A stretch of DNA of 64,000 nucleotides from Archivesica marissinica (lineage: Eukaryota > Mollusca > Bivalvia > Venerida > Vesicomyidae): contig CM026386.1 in NCBI GenBank assembly GCA_014843695.1, forward strand, positions 83,567,697 to 83,631,696, written 5' to 3'. The notes under the pieces were generated by a model. That model worked only from the letters and a program-made list of their open reading frames with translations, did not search any database and had not been told where the DNA came from. Positions 54,901 through 56,024 of the stretch are shown piece after piece (position 1 is the stretch's first letter; every line of letters begins with the position of its first letter). The position numbers and the translations under genes were made by a program.

Positions 54901-56024
54901 TACACATTTATTTTAGCTCGATTGCTAAACAAGTTCTTTCAACTGTGGTAATGTGGAATTTAAATGCATTTCCCCAAGGGCACACTCGTAACGGCTTCAG
55001 CTCCAACTCCGGGCCTTTCGCACCAGAAGTAATTTAGTTAGAACAAGATATAGATTATTGCCCTTGTTTTGCCAAAATGTTTGGCACATAACAATTCTTA
55101 CAACATTATTAACTAGACCTTTCCAAATGATGTAAATAATTTCGTAATTAATGTATGCGAACTTCAATTTTCAGGTCCAACCGCAAATAATTTCTCCTGG
55201 GATTTTATGTACCCTCACGTCCACGAAGATGTAAGTATCATCTCATGTCCCTCTAATAATCAATTACCTCGAACAGTGCTTCCAGCTACACCTTCAAACT
55301 TAGTAGAAGTTTGTTGATTCGGCATAATGTTCTCTGTGTATTCTATAGTAACAAACTAAAGAGTGGGACAAATTAGGGATGATATTTCTTCCAAAGTGCC
55401 ATGTAGCTATACCATTATGTAATACTCCCGACGTCAAACTGTGACCATCTGTGTCAAGTTCTAGGCTAGTTGACACACGAATACTCAACACATGCTAACC
55501 TAATGTACTCACCCTATGTATCCAAATGCAACACATTATCTTTACTGACAGGCGGATATGTAGTCCAGTGGTAACACGCTGGACTGGTAATCCAGGGATC
55601 GCAGGTTCGATGCCCCGTCTGACCCTAATAAAATTAACAGTCTTTCAGATGGGACGTTAAACTGAGGTCTCGTGTCGGTGCTTTACACCGTGCACGTAAA
55701 AGAACCAGAGGAGATTCTGGAATGGGTCTCTGCATGCACTATCCTCCAAAATAACTAATCTCTTCAGGAGGCGTCGCTCATATGGGCAACCGGTAGCGAC
55801 GATAAATAAACGTAAAAACAAATGTCTTTGCTGTGAAATATTCATACAATGGAACACGATAATCGATTGAAATAACTAAATATGACAGTTGTAGTTGTTT
55901 CTGTCGATTTACATATTTCGGTTTGTCATCTTAAATCGTGTTTCCTTGGAAGTTGATATTTTCAATATGATTGTAACGAAAAGTTTTACTGTTTCAGTTT
56001 TCGTTGCCACGACCGAGAGTGTGA
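274..56024 (+). CDS. Multi-EGF / CCP / SEA type I membrane protein, 26 exons, 5' partial
   Basis: Coding exons: 274-402, 1960-2085, 4066-4191, 5196-5330, 5832-6083, 10228-10347, 14087-14209, 15803-15934, 19777-19902, 22736-22999, 25899-26165, 26773-26889, 29626-29838, 30786-30959, 31796-31957, 33909-34076, 37567-37655, 38990-39054, 40907-40942, 42672-42829, 45662-45779, 47666-47682, 48582-48726, 53961-54148, 55175-55230, 55998-56024. Every intron is GT-AG and every junction keeps frame; the first 16 exons enter in phase 1 and 15 of them are symmetric 1-1 modules. The product is 1177 residues plus stop: EGF modules 1-710, three CCPs 711-878, SEA-like 879-994, EGF remnant 995-1034, transmembrane helix about 1043-1069, cytoplasmic tail 1070-1177. 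Known families with these parts act in adhesion, matrix binding or endocytic receptors; the exact role is inference. No start codon or signal peptide is in the window. Because 1-1 exons can be skipped or missed without frame damage, additional exons cannot be excluded. Residue numbers below count from the split Asp at 274. Confidence 0.88.
489..836. repeat. 53-bp minisatellite, about 6.5 copies (intron 1)
   Basis: The anchor GTGACTAAACATGGCGTA recurs every 53 bases (about 491, 544, 597, 650, 703, 756, 809). End copies are the most diverged. Confidence 0.95.
876..962. repeat. GGTGT/GGTAT pentanucleotide tract
   Basis: About 17 units of a 5-bp purine/T motif, strongly G/T strand-biased. Confidence 0.92.
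1085..1868. repeat. 42-bp minisatellite, about 18 copies (intron 1)
   Basis: AGTATAGTAATATCTTACAC recurs at 42-base spacing; the variable half is TTTATCCTGTTGCAGTGAGC. One copy near 1618-1640 is interrupted by a T-rich insertion. Each unit holds a TTGCAG acceptor-like site. Confidence 0.95.
1960..2085 (+). CDS. Exon 2: EGF-like, non-calcium type
   Basis: Acceptor TTTCCAG, donor AAAG|GTACAC. Residues 44-85 carry six cysteines in EGF spacing (FDKC, SGC, EQKC, SSCEC, LTC) with the FFGYIL turn before the last cysteine. The acidic DxxE N-terminal calcium motif is absent, so calcium binding is not expected. Confidence 0.87.
2086..2536. other. Intron 2, proximal part
   Basis: AT-rich; nothing recognisable on either strand. 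Confidence 0.5.
2537..2816. repeat. 23-bp minisatellite, about 12 copies (intron 2)
   Basis: TCAATGTATCATCGAATTCT repeats at 23 bp with almost no variation, which suggests recent expansion. A unit length not divisible by three yields open frames in all three phases. Confidence 0.96.
2817..3776. repeat. 42-bp minisatellite family A, about 23 copies (intron 2)
   Basis: Units start GCATTGAAAGCATTATTATC. The first third has variants ACGTACGGCTGGCAAG, the rest ACGAGTGGTTGGCAAG, so two homogenised blocks sit side by side. The same family recurs at 10615-13490. Open frames on both strands follow from 42 = 3 x 14. Confidence 0.97.
3777..4065. other. Intron 2 distal part, with 3' flank of family A
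   Basis: Bases 3777-3816 (GAGTGATAATACAAGC...) match 13486-13525 closely. The remainder to the exon 3 acceptor holds nothing recognisable. Confidence 0.6.
4066..4191 (+). CDS. Exon 3: EGF-like, non-calcium type
   Basis: Acceptor TTGTACAG, donor TTAG|GTTAGT. Residues 86-127 show SDPC, TNC, DIC, VCSC, GYLL and QTC, a six-cysteine EGF like exon 2. Residues TNCTDI include an N-x-C, not a classical glycosylation sequon. Phase 1-1. Confidence 0.86.
   Translation, partial: CLTRVRFSRTQTARTFVWWWTKLQCVHAVLDIFSVQTTKLA
4192..4664. other. Intron 3, proximal part
   Basis: No repeat or exon recognised. Confidence 0.5.
4665..5045. repeat. 71-bp minisatellite, about 5 copies (intron 3)
   Basis: TGTATGTCCGCATTATGTTT recurs at 71 bases (4686, 4757 and onward). 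Copies 1 and 3 and copies 2 and 4 share variants, hinting at a two-unit higher-order step. Confidence 0.92.
5196..5330 (+). CDS. Exon 4: calcium-binding EGF
   Basis: Acceptor GTCACAG, donor AAAG|GTGTGT. Residues 128-172 start DINEC and contain [12 protein letters not shown] (hydroxylation consensus) and [11 protein letters not shown]. All six cysteines are present. Residues DNSTC include an N-S-T glycosylation sequon. Confidence 0.9.
5331..5831. other. Intron 4
   Basis: 501 bp, unique sequence; nothing recognised apart from splice sites. Confidence 0.5.
5832..6083 (+). CDS. Exon 5: 8-Cys MEGF-like domain fused to a calcium-binding EGF
   Basis: One 252-nt exon encodes two modules (residues 173-256). 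The first has eight cysteines in laminin/MEGF10-type order ([29 protein letters not shown]). The second starts DKNEC and carries [12 protein letters not shown] with the hydroxylation pattern. Acceptor TTTCACAG, donor CAAG|GTGAGC, phase 1-1. The same two-module exon plan recurs in exons 10, 11 and 13. Confidence 0.9.
6084..6933. other. Intron 5, proximal part
   Basis: A weak three-fold repeat (about 47 bp, ACACGTGTTTCGGTATTGTG-like) lies at 6217-6330. The rest is unassigned AT-rich DNA. Confidence 0.45.
6934..7140. repeat. 51-bp minisatellite, 4 copies (intron 5)
   Basis: GTAAAACTGTTGCTATACAT recurs every 51 bp, almost identical between copies; it abuts the 55-bp array. Confidence 0.95.
7171..10175. 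repeat. 55-bp minisatellite, about 55 copies, with truncated units (intron 5)
   Basis: Anchor ATAGTGAGTAGATAGTAACT spaced 55 bases (7231, 7286, 7341...). Short 24-bp units (CATGATATATAGTACATACT plus GTAA) cluster in triplets near 9715-9780, 9895-9960 and 10080-10150. A block from 7421 is repeated from 8463. All three minus-strand frames are open through the unit, producing an illusory ORF of over 1000 codons. Confidence 0.97.
10228..10347 (+). CDS. Exon 6: calcium-binding EGF
   Basis: Acceptor GTTCACAG, donor AATG|GTGAGA. Residues 257-296 begin EVDEC and contain [12 protein letters not shown], then GFLQNGTAC. The last about 22 nt of this exon, its donor and about 270 bp of the following intron are duplicated at 13532-13800. 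Confidence 0.9.
10615..13490. repeat. 42-bp minisatellite family A, about 68 copies (intron 6)
   Basis: Same unit as 2817-3776. Variants: GTATAG/GCATAG/GTATAT before the ATTGAAAG core, GAATGG versus GAGTGG, GTTATC versus ATTATC. A 5-bp insertion (ACGTCACGAG) marks junctions at about 12445, 12576, 13046 and 13136. A block from 12101 is repeated from 12699, 598 bp on. Confidence 0.97.
13532..13800 (+). pseudogene. Duplicated 3' end of EGF exon 6 plus intron flank
   Basis: 13532-13556 match the end of exon 6 (ACAGAATGGAACAxCCTGCA) including the donor GT, and the similarity continues for about 240 bp of intron (10348-10611 against 13557-13800). A CCCACAG at 13531-13537 now precedes it like an acceptor, but the implied 19-nt exon would end in phase 2 and frameshift exon 7. 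Non-functional exon relic. Confidence 0.85.
13907..14075. repeat. About 55-bp tandem repeat, 3 copies
   Basis: TTTAGTACATATAGCATAAC recurs three times just upstream of exon 7; the last copy ends about 12 bp before the acceptor. Confidence 0.9.
14087..14209 (+). CDS. Exon 7: calcium-binding EGF
   Basis: Acceptor AAATATAG, donor ATTC|GTAAGT. Residues 297-337 start DINEC and contain [12 protein letters not shown] with the hydroxylation pattern. The split codon with exon 8 is C|CT, proline. Confidence 0.89.
14399..14645 (+). mobile_element. SINE family B (tRNA-headed), near full length
   Basis: The head has a B-box-like GGGTTCGATCCTCGG; the body includes GAAGTATGTGAGATGGTACG; the 3' tail is GCTTCGCAATCGTTGTAAAA followed by ATAAATAAAG. 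A close second copy lies at 57697-57943 and minus-strand copies at 33345, 39795 and 47712. Confidence 0.85.
14780..15690. repeat. 40-bp minisatellite, about 22 copies (intron 7)
   Basis: CATACAGATCTAAGGATTTA recurs at about 40 bp; the second half alternates ATACGTCCGTTGTATCGT, AACGTTGTATCAT and CGCTTGCGTTGTATCGT. Confidence 0.94.
15803..15934 (+). CDS. Exon 8: EGF-like, non-calcium type
   Basis: Acceptor CTATTTTAG, donor GAAG|GTAAAA. Residues 338-381 have six cysteines (SETC, NTC, TDC, ECFC, GYQF, TTC). The pattern [19 protein letters not shown] resembles the NTxC-type EGF of mucins and zona-pellucida proteins more than the calcium-binding class. Confidence 0.87.
16195..17950. repeat. 21/22-bp minisatellite, about 80 copies (intron 8)
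   Basis: GTGTTTTGTCCTAACATGTG with one or two extra G. Variants GTCCTAGCATG, GTCATAGCAAGG and, from 17630, CCTAGAATGAGG form blocks; a multi-unit block containing CATAGCAAGGGGTGTG recurs at about 16868, 16970, 17178, 17465 and 17567. Confidence 0.96.
18115..19690. repeat. 27-bp minisatellite, about 58 copies (intron 8)
   Basis: Unit built on CATGGAACAGATCAATACCA plus CATACCT. Three variant zones: ACACATACTATCTACC (18115-18540), ATCAATACCACATACC (18545-19260), ACATATGCCACCTACC (19330-19690). Being 9 codons long it stays open on both strands. Confidence 0.96.
19777..19902 (+). CDS. Exon 9: calcium-binding-like EGF
   Basis: Acceptor TTTACAG, donor AGTG|GTAAAT. Residues 382-423 start DILEC and contain [12 protein letters not shown]. 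Glu replaces the hydroxylatable Asp/Asn after the third cysteine, so hydroxylation is not expected here. Confidence 0.88.
19903..21586. other. Intron 9, unassigned sequence
   Basis: A 110-codon ORF (20486-20818, plus) shows no domain I recognise. About 45 bp at 20667-20712 (TTAGTCTCTCCCAAACACCA) recurs at 20997-21042, so part may be an old dispersed element. Confidence 0.4.
21587..21613. repeat. AAT trinucleotide microsatellite
   Basis: Nine tandem AAT units. Confidence 0.95.
21651..21885. repeat. 74-bp tandem repeat, 3 copies (intron 9)
   Basis: TGTTGGTGCAGTATATATGT recurs at 21655, 21730 and 21804; each contains the palindrome ATGTGATATCACAT. Confidence 0.92.
21981..22185 (+). mobile_element. 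tRNA-Thr-like SINE family A, head missing
   Basis: The body from CCGTCTGACCCTAATAAAAT through CAGTCTTTCAGATGGGACGT to AGGAGGCGTCGCTCATATGG. The tRNA head is absent, consistent with 5' truncation. Confidence 0.9.
22186..22735. other. Intron 9, distal part
   Basis: A two-copy 36-bp repeat (CATATTTTGCCACATACATT) at 22555-22622; otherwise nothing recognised. Confidence 0.45.
22736..22999 (+). CDS. Exon 10: 8-Cys MEGF-like domain plus calcium-binding EGF
   Basis: Acceptor GTTACAG, donor CAGG|GTAGGA (weaker than its neighbours). Residues 424-511. The first module ([30 protein letters not shown]) is the clearest MEGF10/SREC-like copy; the second begins NINEC and contains [15 protein letters not shown] and NGT offer glycosylation sequons. 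Confidence 0.9.
23225..23602. repeat. 31-bp minisatellite, 12 copies (intron 10)
   Basis: GTTACACTTGATTAATGCTA in near-identical 31-bp units; one copy near 23418 lacks a single base pair. High identity suggests recent expansion. Confidence 0.97.
23868..24058. repeat. 37/38-bp tandem repeat, 5 copies (intron 10)
   Basis: TTATTTACATAATAAATACA repeated, each unit ending TACTATGGGG. Confidence 0.94.
24059..24689. other. Intron 10, unique stretch
   Basis: No recognisable element. Confidence 0.45.
24690..25850. repeat. 43-bp minisatellite, about 26 copies (intron 10)
   Basis: CGAACACGTCCGTACATACC plus ATAGTACGACTTCGCTAATAG. Ends about 45 bp before the exon 11 acceptor. Several copies swap CGTCCGTA for ATCTGTAC in a block near the 3' end. 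Confidence 0.95.
25899..26165 (+). CDS. Exon 11: 8-Cys MEGF-like domain plus calcium-binding EGF
   Basis: Acceptor TAATTGCAG, donor ATAG|GTAAGT. Residues 512-600: [30 protein letters not shown], then DTDEC and [13 protein letters not shown]. The loop between the third and fourth cysteines of the second module has one residue more than the hydroxylation consensus. Confidence 0.9.
26330..26513 (+). pseudogene. LINE reverse-transcriptase C-terminal fragment
   Basis: The frame reads [29 protein letters not shown] and stops at TAG. This matches the conserved tail of non-LTR retrotransposon polymerases (GPxxWNxLPxxxRxxxSLxxFKxxLKxxL). Nothing upstream of it is element-like, so it is a 5'-truncated copy inside intron 11. 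Confidence 0.8.
26773..26889 (+). CDS. Exon 12: calcium-binding EGF
   Basis: Acceptor TCTCTGCAG, donor CACAC|GTAAGT. Residues 601-639 start DNNEC and contain [12 protein letters not shown] (hydroxylation pattern) and GYSGTGNDC. The junction codon with exon 13 is C|CA, proline. Confidence 0.9.
26925..27930. repeat. Intron 12 duplication, copy 1 (with SINE)
   Basis: Starts CCAAGCATACTATACTAACG. Diverged colinear match to copy 2 at 27935-28830 over several blocks: AAGAACGCATTAAA, CTTGACTGTGG, AGACGACAATT, AAACATATGGA, AAAATGTGATTT. A SINE splits this copy at 27397-27686. Confidence 0.85.
27397..27686 (+). mobile_element. tRNA-Thr-like SINE family A, full length with target-site duplication
   Basis: The head CAGACGGATCTGTAGTTCAG, anticodon arm CTGGA-CTGGTAA-TCCAG (GGT, threonine-like), B box GGTTCGATCC, and a body ending in ATAAATAAACGTAAAAC. 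Flanked by ATAGCATCGTTA at 27380-27391 and 27687-27698. Confidence 0.93.
27935..28830. repeat. Intron 12 duplication, copy 2 (empty SINE site)
   Basis: Begins CCAAGCATACACTACTAGTT and parallels copy 1. Contains a 62-bp triplication (28130-28330, ATGTTGTTGTATGACTTG). At the point of the SINE in copy 1 it reads ATAACATCTTTA with no insertion. Confidence 0.85.
28838..29110 (+). mobile_element. Diverged SINE family A copy
   Basis: The head anticodon loop reads CTGCAAA rather than CTGGTAA; the body retains CTGACCCTAATAACATTAAA and TCTTTCAGATGGGAC, then decays after 28980. Confidence 0.75.
29125..29335 (+). mobile_element. SINE-like element with family C tail and a different tRNA-like head
   Basis: Head CCATGGTGTAATGGTTACTG; the 3' half (GGATTCCGTCAGGAATGAGG ... 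TTTCGCAATC) matches family C at 46116-46345. Confidence 0.65.
29626..29838 (+). CDS. Exon 13: 8-Cys MEGF-like domain plus truncated calcium-binding EGF
   Basis: Acceptor ATGTTCCAG, donor CCCAG|GTAACA. Residues 640-710. The MEGF-like part is complete ([28 protein letters not shown]). The second module starts EDINEC, has [11 protein letters not shown], then stops: cysteines 5 and 6 are missing. Read-through past the donor meets a stop within four codons (ECPGNI then TAG), so splicing here is needed. It joins in frame to the first CCP. Confidence 0.87.
29839..30397. other. Intron 13, proximal part
   Basis: Searched by eye for a small exon supplying the two missing EGF cysteines; the only acceptor-like site with a frame (TATTTTTAG near 29922) meets a stop after seven codons. 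Nothing else recognised. Confidence 0.5.
30398..30720. repeat. 88/89-bp tandem repeat, about 3.7 copies (intron 13)
   Basis: CTACCATTCACACCTCCATA... recurs at about 30398, 30487, 30575 and 30664; divergence rises toward exon 14. Confidence 0.9.
30786..30959 (+). CDS. Exon 14: CCP/sushi domain 1, six cysteines
   Basis: Acceptor TACTTTAG, donor CGAG|GTAAGT. Residues 711-768 show the CCP frame: [17 protein letters not shown], Trp in GIWN, and final PPTC. Two extra cysteines (PCINRGC) sit in the first half, as in selectin-type sushi domains. CCPs mediate protein-protein binding at the cell surface. Confidence 0.9.
30998..31216 (-). mobile_element. tRNA-headed short repeat family E, minus strand
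   Basis: Shares ACTAGCTGGCGGCTCACCA and CCCGAATC with 61067-61310; its tRNA-like head is on the right, reading leftward. It starts about 40 bp after the exon 14 donor. Confidence 0.75.
31217..31795. other. Intron 14, distal part
   Basis: A two-copy 35-bp repeat (TTTGTATAACAGAGCTGATTT...) near 31515-31600; otherwise nothing recognised. Confidence 0.45.
31796..31957 (+). CDS. Exon 15: CCP/sushi domain 2
   Basis: Acceptor TTCTACAG, donor TATA|GTAAGT. Residues 769-822: [26 protein letters not shown], Trp, LPVC. Four cysteines, canonical. The junction codon A|GT gives serine. Confidence 0.9.
32050..32830. repeat. 31-bp minisatellite decaying into a diverged array (intron 15)
   Basis: Six tight copies of GAGGCTCATTCTTTGACATT at 31 bp (32058-32250), followed by about 580 bp of degenerate CATTCTTTGGCATTCCTTG units of uneven length. 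Confidence 0.88.
32925..33085 (-). mobile_element. SINE family C, partial, minus strand
   Basis: AATCACTCTCGAGACGTCAT and GAGAAGAGGCAATGTGGAAC match the complement of 46116-46345. Confidence 0.8.
33345..33530 (-). mobile_element. SINE family B, partial, minus strand
   Basis: CGATTGCGAAACAAGC, AACTGGAGTACCCTGAGAAA and ACCTGTCCGATTTGGCGACC are the complement of family B. Confidence 0.8.
33909..34076 (+). CDS. Exon 16: CCP/sushi domain 3, six cysteines
   Basis: Acceptor ACTACAG, donor GCTG|GTGAGT. Residues 823-878: [27 protein letters not shown], Trp in FGWN, SAC. An extra pair (SCAEEDC, spacing x4) matches the extra pair in CCP 1. It joins to the SEA-like region through a split Glu codon. Confidence 0.9.
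34077..34784. other. Intron 16, proximal part
   Basis: AT-rich, no recognisable exon or element. Confidence 0.45.
34785..35222. repeat. 34-bp minisatellite, about 13 copies (intron 16)
   Basis: CATTGAGTTTTCCTACTGAC followed by GATCATGGACTGTA. Confidence 0.95.
35718..36000 (+). mobile_element. tRNA-Thr-like SINE family A, full length
   Basis: Head with GTTGGACTGGTAATCCAG, body from CAGTCTTTCAGATGGGACTT to GACGATAAATAAACG. The AGGAGGCGTCGCTC segment carries an 8-base deletion. Confidence 0.9.
36228..36420 (+). mobile_element. SINE-like family G, tRNA-headed
   Basis: The head TCCGTGGTCCAGTGGTAGAG with loop TTTGGAA, the body TAGTACTGGTTAATCGCTTA and CTAAGCCTGCCCAGGAAAAC, ending GACATTAAAGGAACAT. 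A second copy lies at 42895-43100. Confidence 0.82.
36421..37282. repeat. ACAT tetranucleotide microsatellite, about 860 bp
   Basis: ACAT units to about 37130, with scattered 2-3 base interruptions, then about 18 units of an 8-bp ACAAACAT form. It begins exactly at the family G SINE 3' end. Confidence 0.98.
37306..37540. repeat. Two-copy precursor of the intron 20 arrays
   Basis: Two copies of the 46-bp unit (GTGACAGTCACGCCGATAAC) followed by a flank (ACACATAACATTGATAACAG, AGATTGTTTCCAAA, one CACAGCATAAGTAATCAAG). The same order occurs at 43795-45557, where both units are expanded. It ends 25 bp before exon 17. Confidence 0.88.
37567..37655 (+). CDS. Exon 17: start of SEA-like domain
   Basis: Acceptor ATACTCCAG, donor CTCG|GTATGT; phase 1 in, 0 out. 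Residues 879-908 read [13 protein letters not shown], then [12 protein letters not shown] beta-strand followed by an amphipathic stretch fits the N-terminal half of SEA domains. The assignment rests on position (between CCPs and the membrane helix) and on the GEVTVDY motif in exon 20. Confidence 0.75.
37942..38025 (+). mobile_element. SINE family A, tRNA-like head only
   Basis: CAGACGG at the 5' end pairs with CCGTCTG at the 3' end; the anticodon arm is broken (TTCGA/CCCCG). The body is missing, so it is neither an intact SINE nor a tRNA gene. Confidence 0.8.
38026..38606. other. Intron 17, middle
   Basis: AT-rich, no recognisable element. Confidence 0.45.
38607..38815 (+). mobile_element. 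SINE-like family F, tRNA-Leu/Ser-like head
   Basis: GTGGCCGAGTGGTTATGGTC opens like a long-arm tRNA, with loop TTCAAAT (CAA, leucine-like) and ATGTTCGAATC. The body GAGGAAGCTATTCAGTTGGC recurs on the minus strand at 61420-61590. Confidence 0.75.
38990..39054 (+). CDS. Exon 18: SEA-like domain, middle
   Basis: Acceptor TTATGACAG, donor GTAAA|GTAAGT, phase 0 to 2. Residues 909-929 plus split Asn930: [17 protein letters not shown] then IIDV. The pattern agrees with the SEA helix and following strand. An upstream GT at 39050 would also be a possible donor, but only GTAAGT keeps frame with exon 19. Confidence 0.75.
39228..39445. mobile_element. piggyBac-like MITE, diverged copy
   Basis: Left end TTAAACCCTTTCGACACTAC, right end complement TTAATCTATTCAACACCAAG. 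Internal CTCTAAATAGGCG, CCAGATGAG and CACCATGTAAGTTACTTGG match the 46641 copy in opposite orientation. Confidence 0.7.
39603..39732. repeat. 65-bp tandem duplication (intron 18)
   Basis: ATTACCTCCCGTTATCxATA recurs once 65 bp downstream. Confidence 0.9.
39795..39972 (-). mobile_element. SINE family B, partial, minus strand
   Basis: TTCCCTGTCCGAGGATCGAA and GAGAAGCGAGCTGGC are the complement of the family B head. Confidence 0.75.
39985..40272 (+). mobile_element. tRNA-Thr-like SINE family A, full length
   Basis: Head GGATATGTAGTCCAGTGGTC, intact CTGGACTGGTAATCCAG arm, B box GGTTCGATC, complete body to ATAAATAAACGTAAACAC. A 9-bp local repeat (TGTATCATTGTATCATTG) sits near 40165. Confidence 0.92.
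40273..40906. other. Intron 18, distal part
   Basis: Nothing recognised before the microexon acceptor. Confidence 0.45.
40907..40942 (+). CDS. Exon 19: 36-nt microexon with Arg-Arg-Arg-Arg
   Basis: Acceptor TATTTCAG, donor CCAG|GTATAT, phase 2-2. With its split codons it encodes [13 protein letters not shown] (residues 930-942). R934-R937 fit a furin-type site, and N930-Y-S is a glycosylation sequon. Being symmetric it could be skipped without frameshift. Phase agreement with exons 18 and 20 and good splice sites support it, but short exons are easily wrong. Confidence 0.68.
40983..41240. repeat. About 128-bp tandem duplication (intron 19)
   Basis: ATGAGGAACCCAAGGTGGAG ... GACATTGGCATGTCTCTCTA recurs with few changes; the second copy runs into the 45-bp array and probably seeded it. 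Confidence 0.92.
41215..42080. repeat. 45-bp minisatellite, about 20 copies (intron 19)
   Basis: CTATGCATGATATGTTTGTC then TGTTGACATGGCATATATTATAT. Subtypes ACCTGATTG and ATCTGTTTG form blocks at the 3' end. Confidence 0.95.
42198..42333. repeat. 39-bp tandem repeat, about 3.5 copies (intron 19)
   Basis: ATACTACTTATCGACTGACA then TATGCATGATAGGGCACAC, identical between copies. Confidence 0.96.
42389..42595 (-). mobile_element. SINE family A body, minus strand
   Basis: The complement of the family A body from ATAAACGTAAAACACAC to CTTTCAGATG. It ends about 77 bp before the exon 20 acceptor and creates an artificial 211-codon frame with that exon. Confidence 0.9.
42672..42829 (+). CDS. Exon 20: C-terminal half of SEA-like domain
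   Basis: Acceptor ATGTTTCAG, donor ACAT|GTAAGC, phase 2 to 1. Residues 942-994 open [10 protein letters not shown], matching the SEA strand after the usual G-SVVV cleavage position, then [17 protein letters not shown] (helix, with an N-T-T sequon) and a Leu/Ile/Asp-rich end. Glu occupies the position of the autoproteolysis serine. Confidence 0.8.
42895..43100 (+). mobile_element. SINE-like family G, second copy
   Basis: CATGGTCCAGTGGTAGTACG, TCGGATTTGGAATC, TTAGTACTGATTAACCACTT and GCCTGCCCAGAAAAAC; ends GACATACATGGAACAT without a microsatellite. Confidence 0.82.
43101..43794. other. Intron 20, unique stretch
   Basis: No recognisable element. Confidence 0.45.
43795..44765. repeat. 46-bp minisatellite, about 21 copies (intron 20)
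   Basis: GTGACAGTCACACCGATAAC then AAGTTCAGTATGATAAGTGTGGCACA. GACACAGTGACAGTCACGCC variants cluster in the 3' third. Confidence 0.96.
45035..45557. repeat. 43-bp minisatellite, 12 copies (intron 20)
   Basis: GCATCATCACAGCATACGTA then ATCAAGGACAAGTGTAATGTTTT, nearly identical copies; ends about 105 bp before exon 21. Confidence 0.97.
45662..45779 (+). CDS. Exon 21: four-cysteine EGF remnant near the membrane
   Basis: Acceptor TTTCACACAG, donor GCGA|GTGAGT, phase 1 to 2. Residues 995-1034 include N998-D-S (sequon), C1008, C1018, C1024 and C1033, the first four EGF cysteines; cysteines 5 and 6 do not appear in the following exons. EGF modules next to SEA domains are common in transmembrane mucins. 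Confidence 0.8.
46116..46345 (+). mobile_element. SINE family C, full length with A-tail
   Basis: Head GATAGCGCAGTGGATGCGCG and GAGTTCGAGCCCCACTGG; body GGCAAGGCATTTAAATTCCA and GATGGATTCCATCAGGAATG; tail TTGTTTCGCAATCGAGATA plus an A run of about 13. Confidence 0.88.
46351..47345. repeat. Intron 21 segmental duplication around a MITE
   Basis: Block A (CTTTGTCCCTGATATCAGAT) at 46351-46461 and 46866-46981; block B (CACAGTCATGGGAAATTATA) at 46470-46644 and 47211-47345. About 230 bp between A and B in the second copy is absent from the first. The MITE lies between the copies. Confidence 0.87.
46641..46884. mobile_element. piggyBac-like MITE with 32-bp foldback
   Basis: TTAACCCATTCAACACCA at the left; right-end complement TTAATTGTTTCAACACCA. 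A perfect 10-bp inner inverted repeat TTCAACACCA at 46649-46658 / 46864-46873. Central inverted arms 46779-46810 and 46812-46843 match at about 28 of 32 positions around one base. No transposase ORF. Confidence 0.78.
47666..47682 (+). CDS. Exon 22: 17-nt microexon
   Basis: Acceptor TTTTTTCAG, donor GACG|GTAAGT. It completes Glu1034, adds P-I-R-E-D, and starts Asp1040. Its length (1+15+1) is exactly what changes phase 2 (exon 21) to phase 1 (exon 23); direct joining of 21 to 23 would shift frame. The result is an acidic juxtamembrane linker. Both splice sites are near consensus. Confidence 0.75.
47712..47945 (-). mobile_element. SINE family B, near full length, minus strand
   Basis: Complement of family B (GCTTTATTTATTTTACAACA, CACTCTCATTGGCGCTGATG, CTGTCCGATTTGGCGGCCAT). 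Begins only about 30 bp after the donor of the 17-nt microexon. Confidence 0.85.
47946..48581. other. Intron 22, distal part
   Basis: A short SINE-tail relic (GATTGCGAAACAAGTTCTTA) near 48150; otherwise nothing recognised. TCTGATAGTGACG and GTCACTATCAGA near 48400-48435 form a short inverted repeat. Confidence 0.45.
48582..48726 (+). CDS. Exon 23: transmembrane helix and start of cytoplasmic tail
   Basis: Acceptor GCTATTTCAG, donor TCTC|GTACGT, phase 1 to 2. Residues 1043-1069 are a continuous Leu/Ala/Ile/Val/Gly run of about 27 residues, preceded by DDDF and followed by KMRKSRR, a stop-transfer cluster that fixes a type I orientation. The tail continues [13 protein letters not shown] second GT four bases downstream would give phase 0 and fail to match exon 24. 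Confidence 0.9.
48957..52575. repeat. 19-bp satellite, about 190 copies (intron 23)
   Basis: AATATCACGAATACACATC over about 3.6 kb, with GAACACAC, GAACAAAC, GAGCAAAC and ATTAATATC variants. A 95-bp (five-unit) higher-order repeat runs from about 50034 to 50510, an 11-unit (209-bp) duplication links 49616 and 49825, and a long pattern at 49286-49620 recurs at about 51131-51440. Confidence 0.98.
52576..53145. other. Intron 23, with a 59-bp duplication
   Basis: GTTGAGTTTGGTGTGAGAAG... occurs twice at 52895-53013. The rest is unassigned AT-rich DNA. Confidence 0.6.
53148..53422 (+). mobile_element. tRNA-Thr-like SINE family A
   Basis: Head ACGGATCTGTAGCCCAGTGG, loop region CTGGTATGGTAATCCAG mutated, body complete but lacking about 25 bp before CTCTTCAGGAGGCG. 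Confidence 0.9.
53423..53960. other. Intron 23, distal part
   Basis: No recognisable element before exon 24. Confidence 0.45.
53961..54148 (+). CDS. Exon 24: cytoplasmic tail
   Basis: Acceptor GCATTTTAG, donor GGTC|GTAAGT, phase 2 to 1. Residues 1088-1151 contain six tyrosines, Y1113, Y1117, Y1129, Y1136 and Y1143 among them in acidic context ([20 protein letters not shown]). Y1117-SDV fits the YxxPhi sorting pattern. No domain is recognised; the unbroken 188-nt frame and phase fit support it as coding. Confidence 0.85.
54230..54476 (+). mobile_element. SINE family A, 5'-truncated within the head
   Basis: Starts near the B box (GTTCGATCCCCCGATTGACC) and continues through a complete body to ACGATACATAAACGTAAA. 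Confidence 0.9.
54912..55035 (-). mobile_element. SINE family C relic with internal deletion, minus strand
   Basis: CGATTGCTAAACAAGTTCTT joined directly to GTAATGTGGAATTTAAATGC; the central part is missing. Confidence 0.75.
55175..55230 (+). CDS. Exon 25: cytoplasmic tail
   Basis: Acceptor AATTTTCAG, donor AGAT|GTAAGT, phase 1 to 0. Residues 1151-1169 read [20 protein letters not shown]1163-PHV is another possible YxxPhi motif. Confidence 0.83.
55549..55821 (+). mobile_element. tRNA-Thr-like SINE family A, full length
   Basis: CAGGCGGATATGTAGTCCAG, intact CTGGACTGGTAATCCAG arm, complete body to ATAAATAAACGTAAAAACA, in intron 25. Confidence 0.93.
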
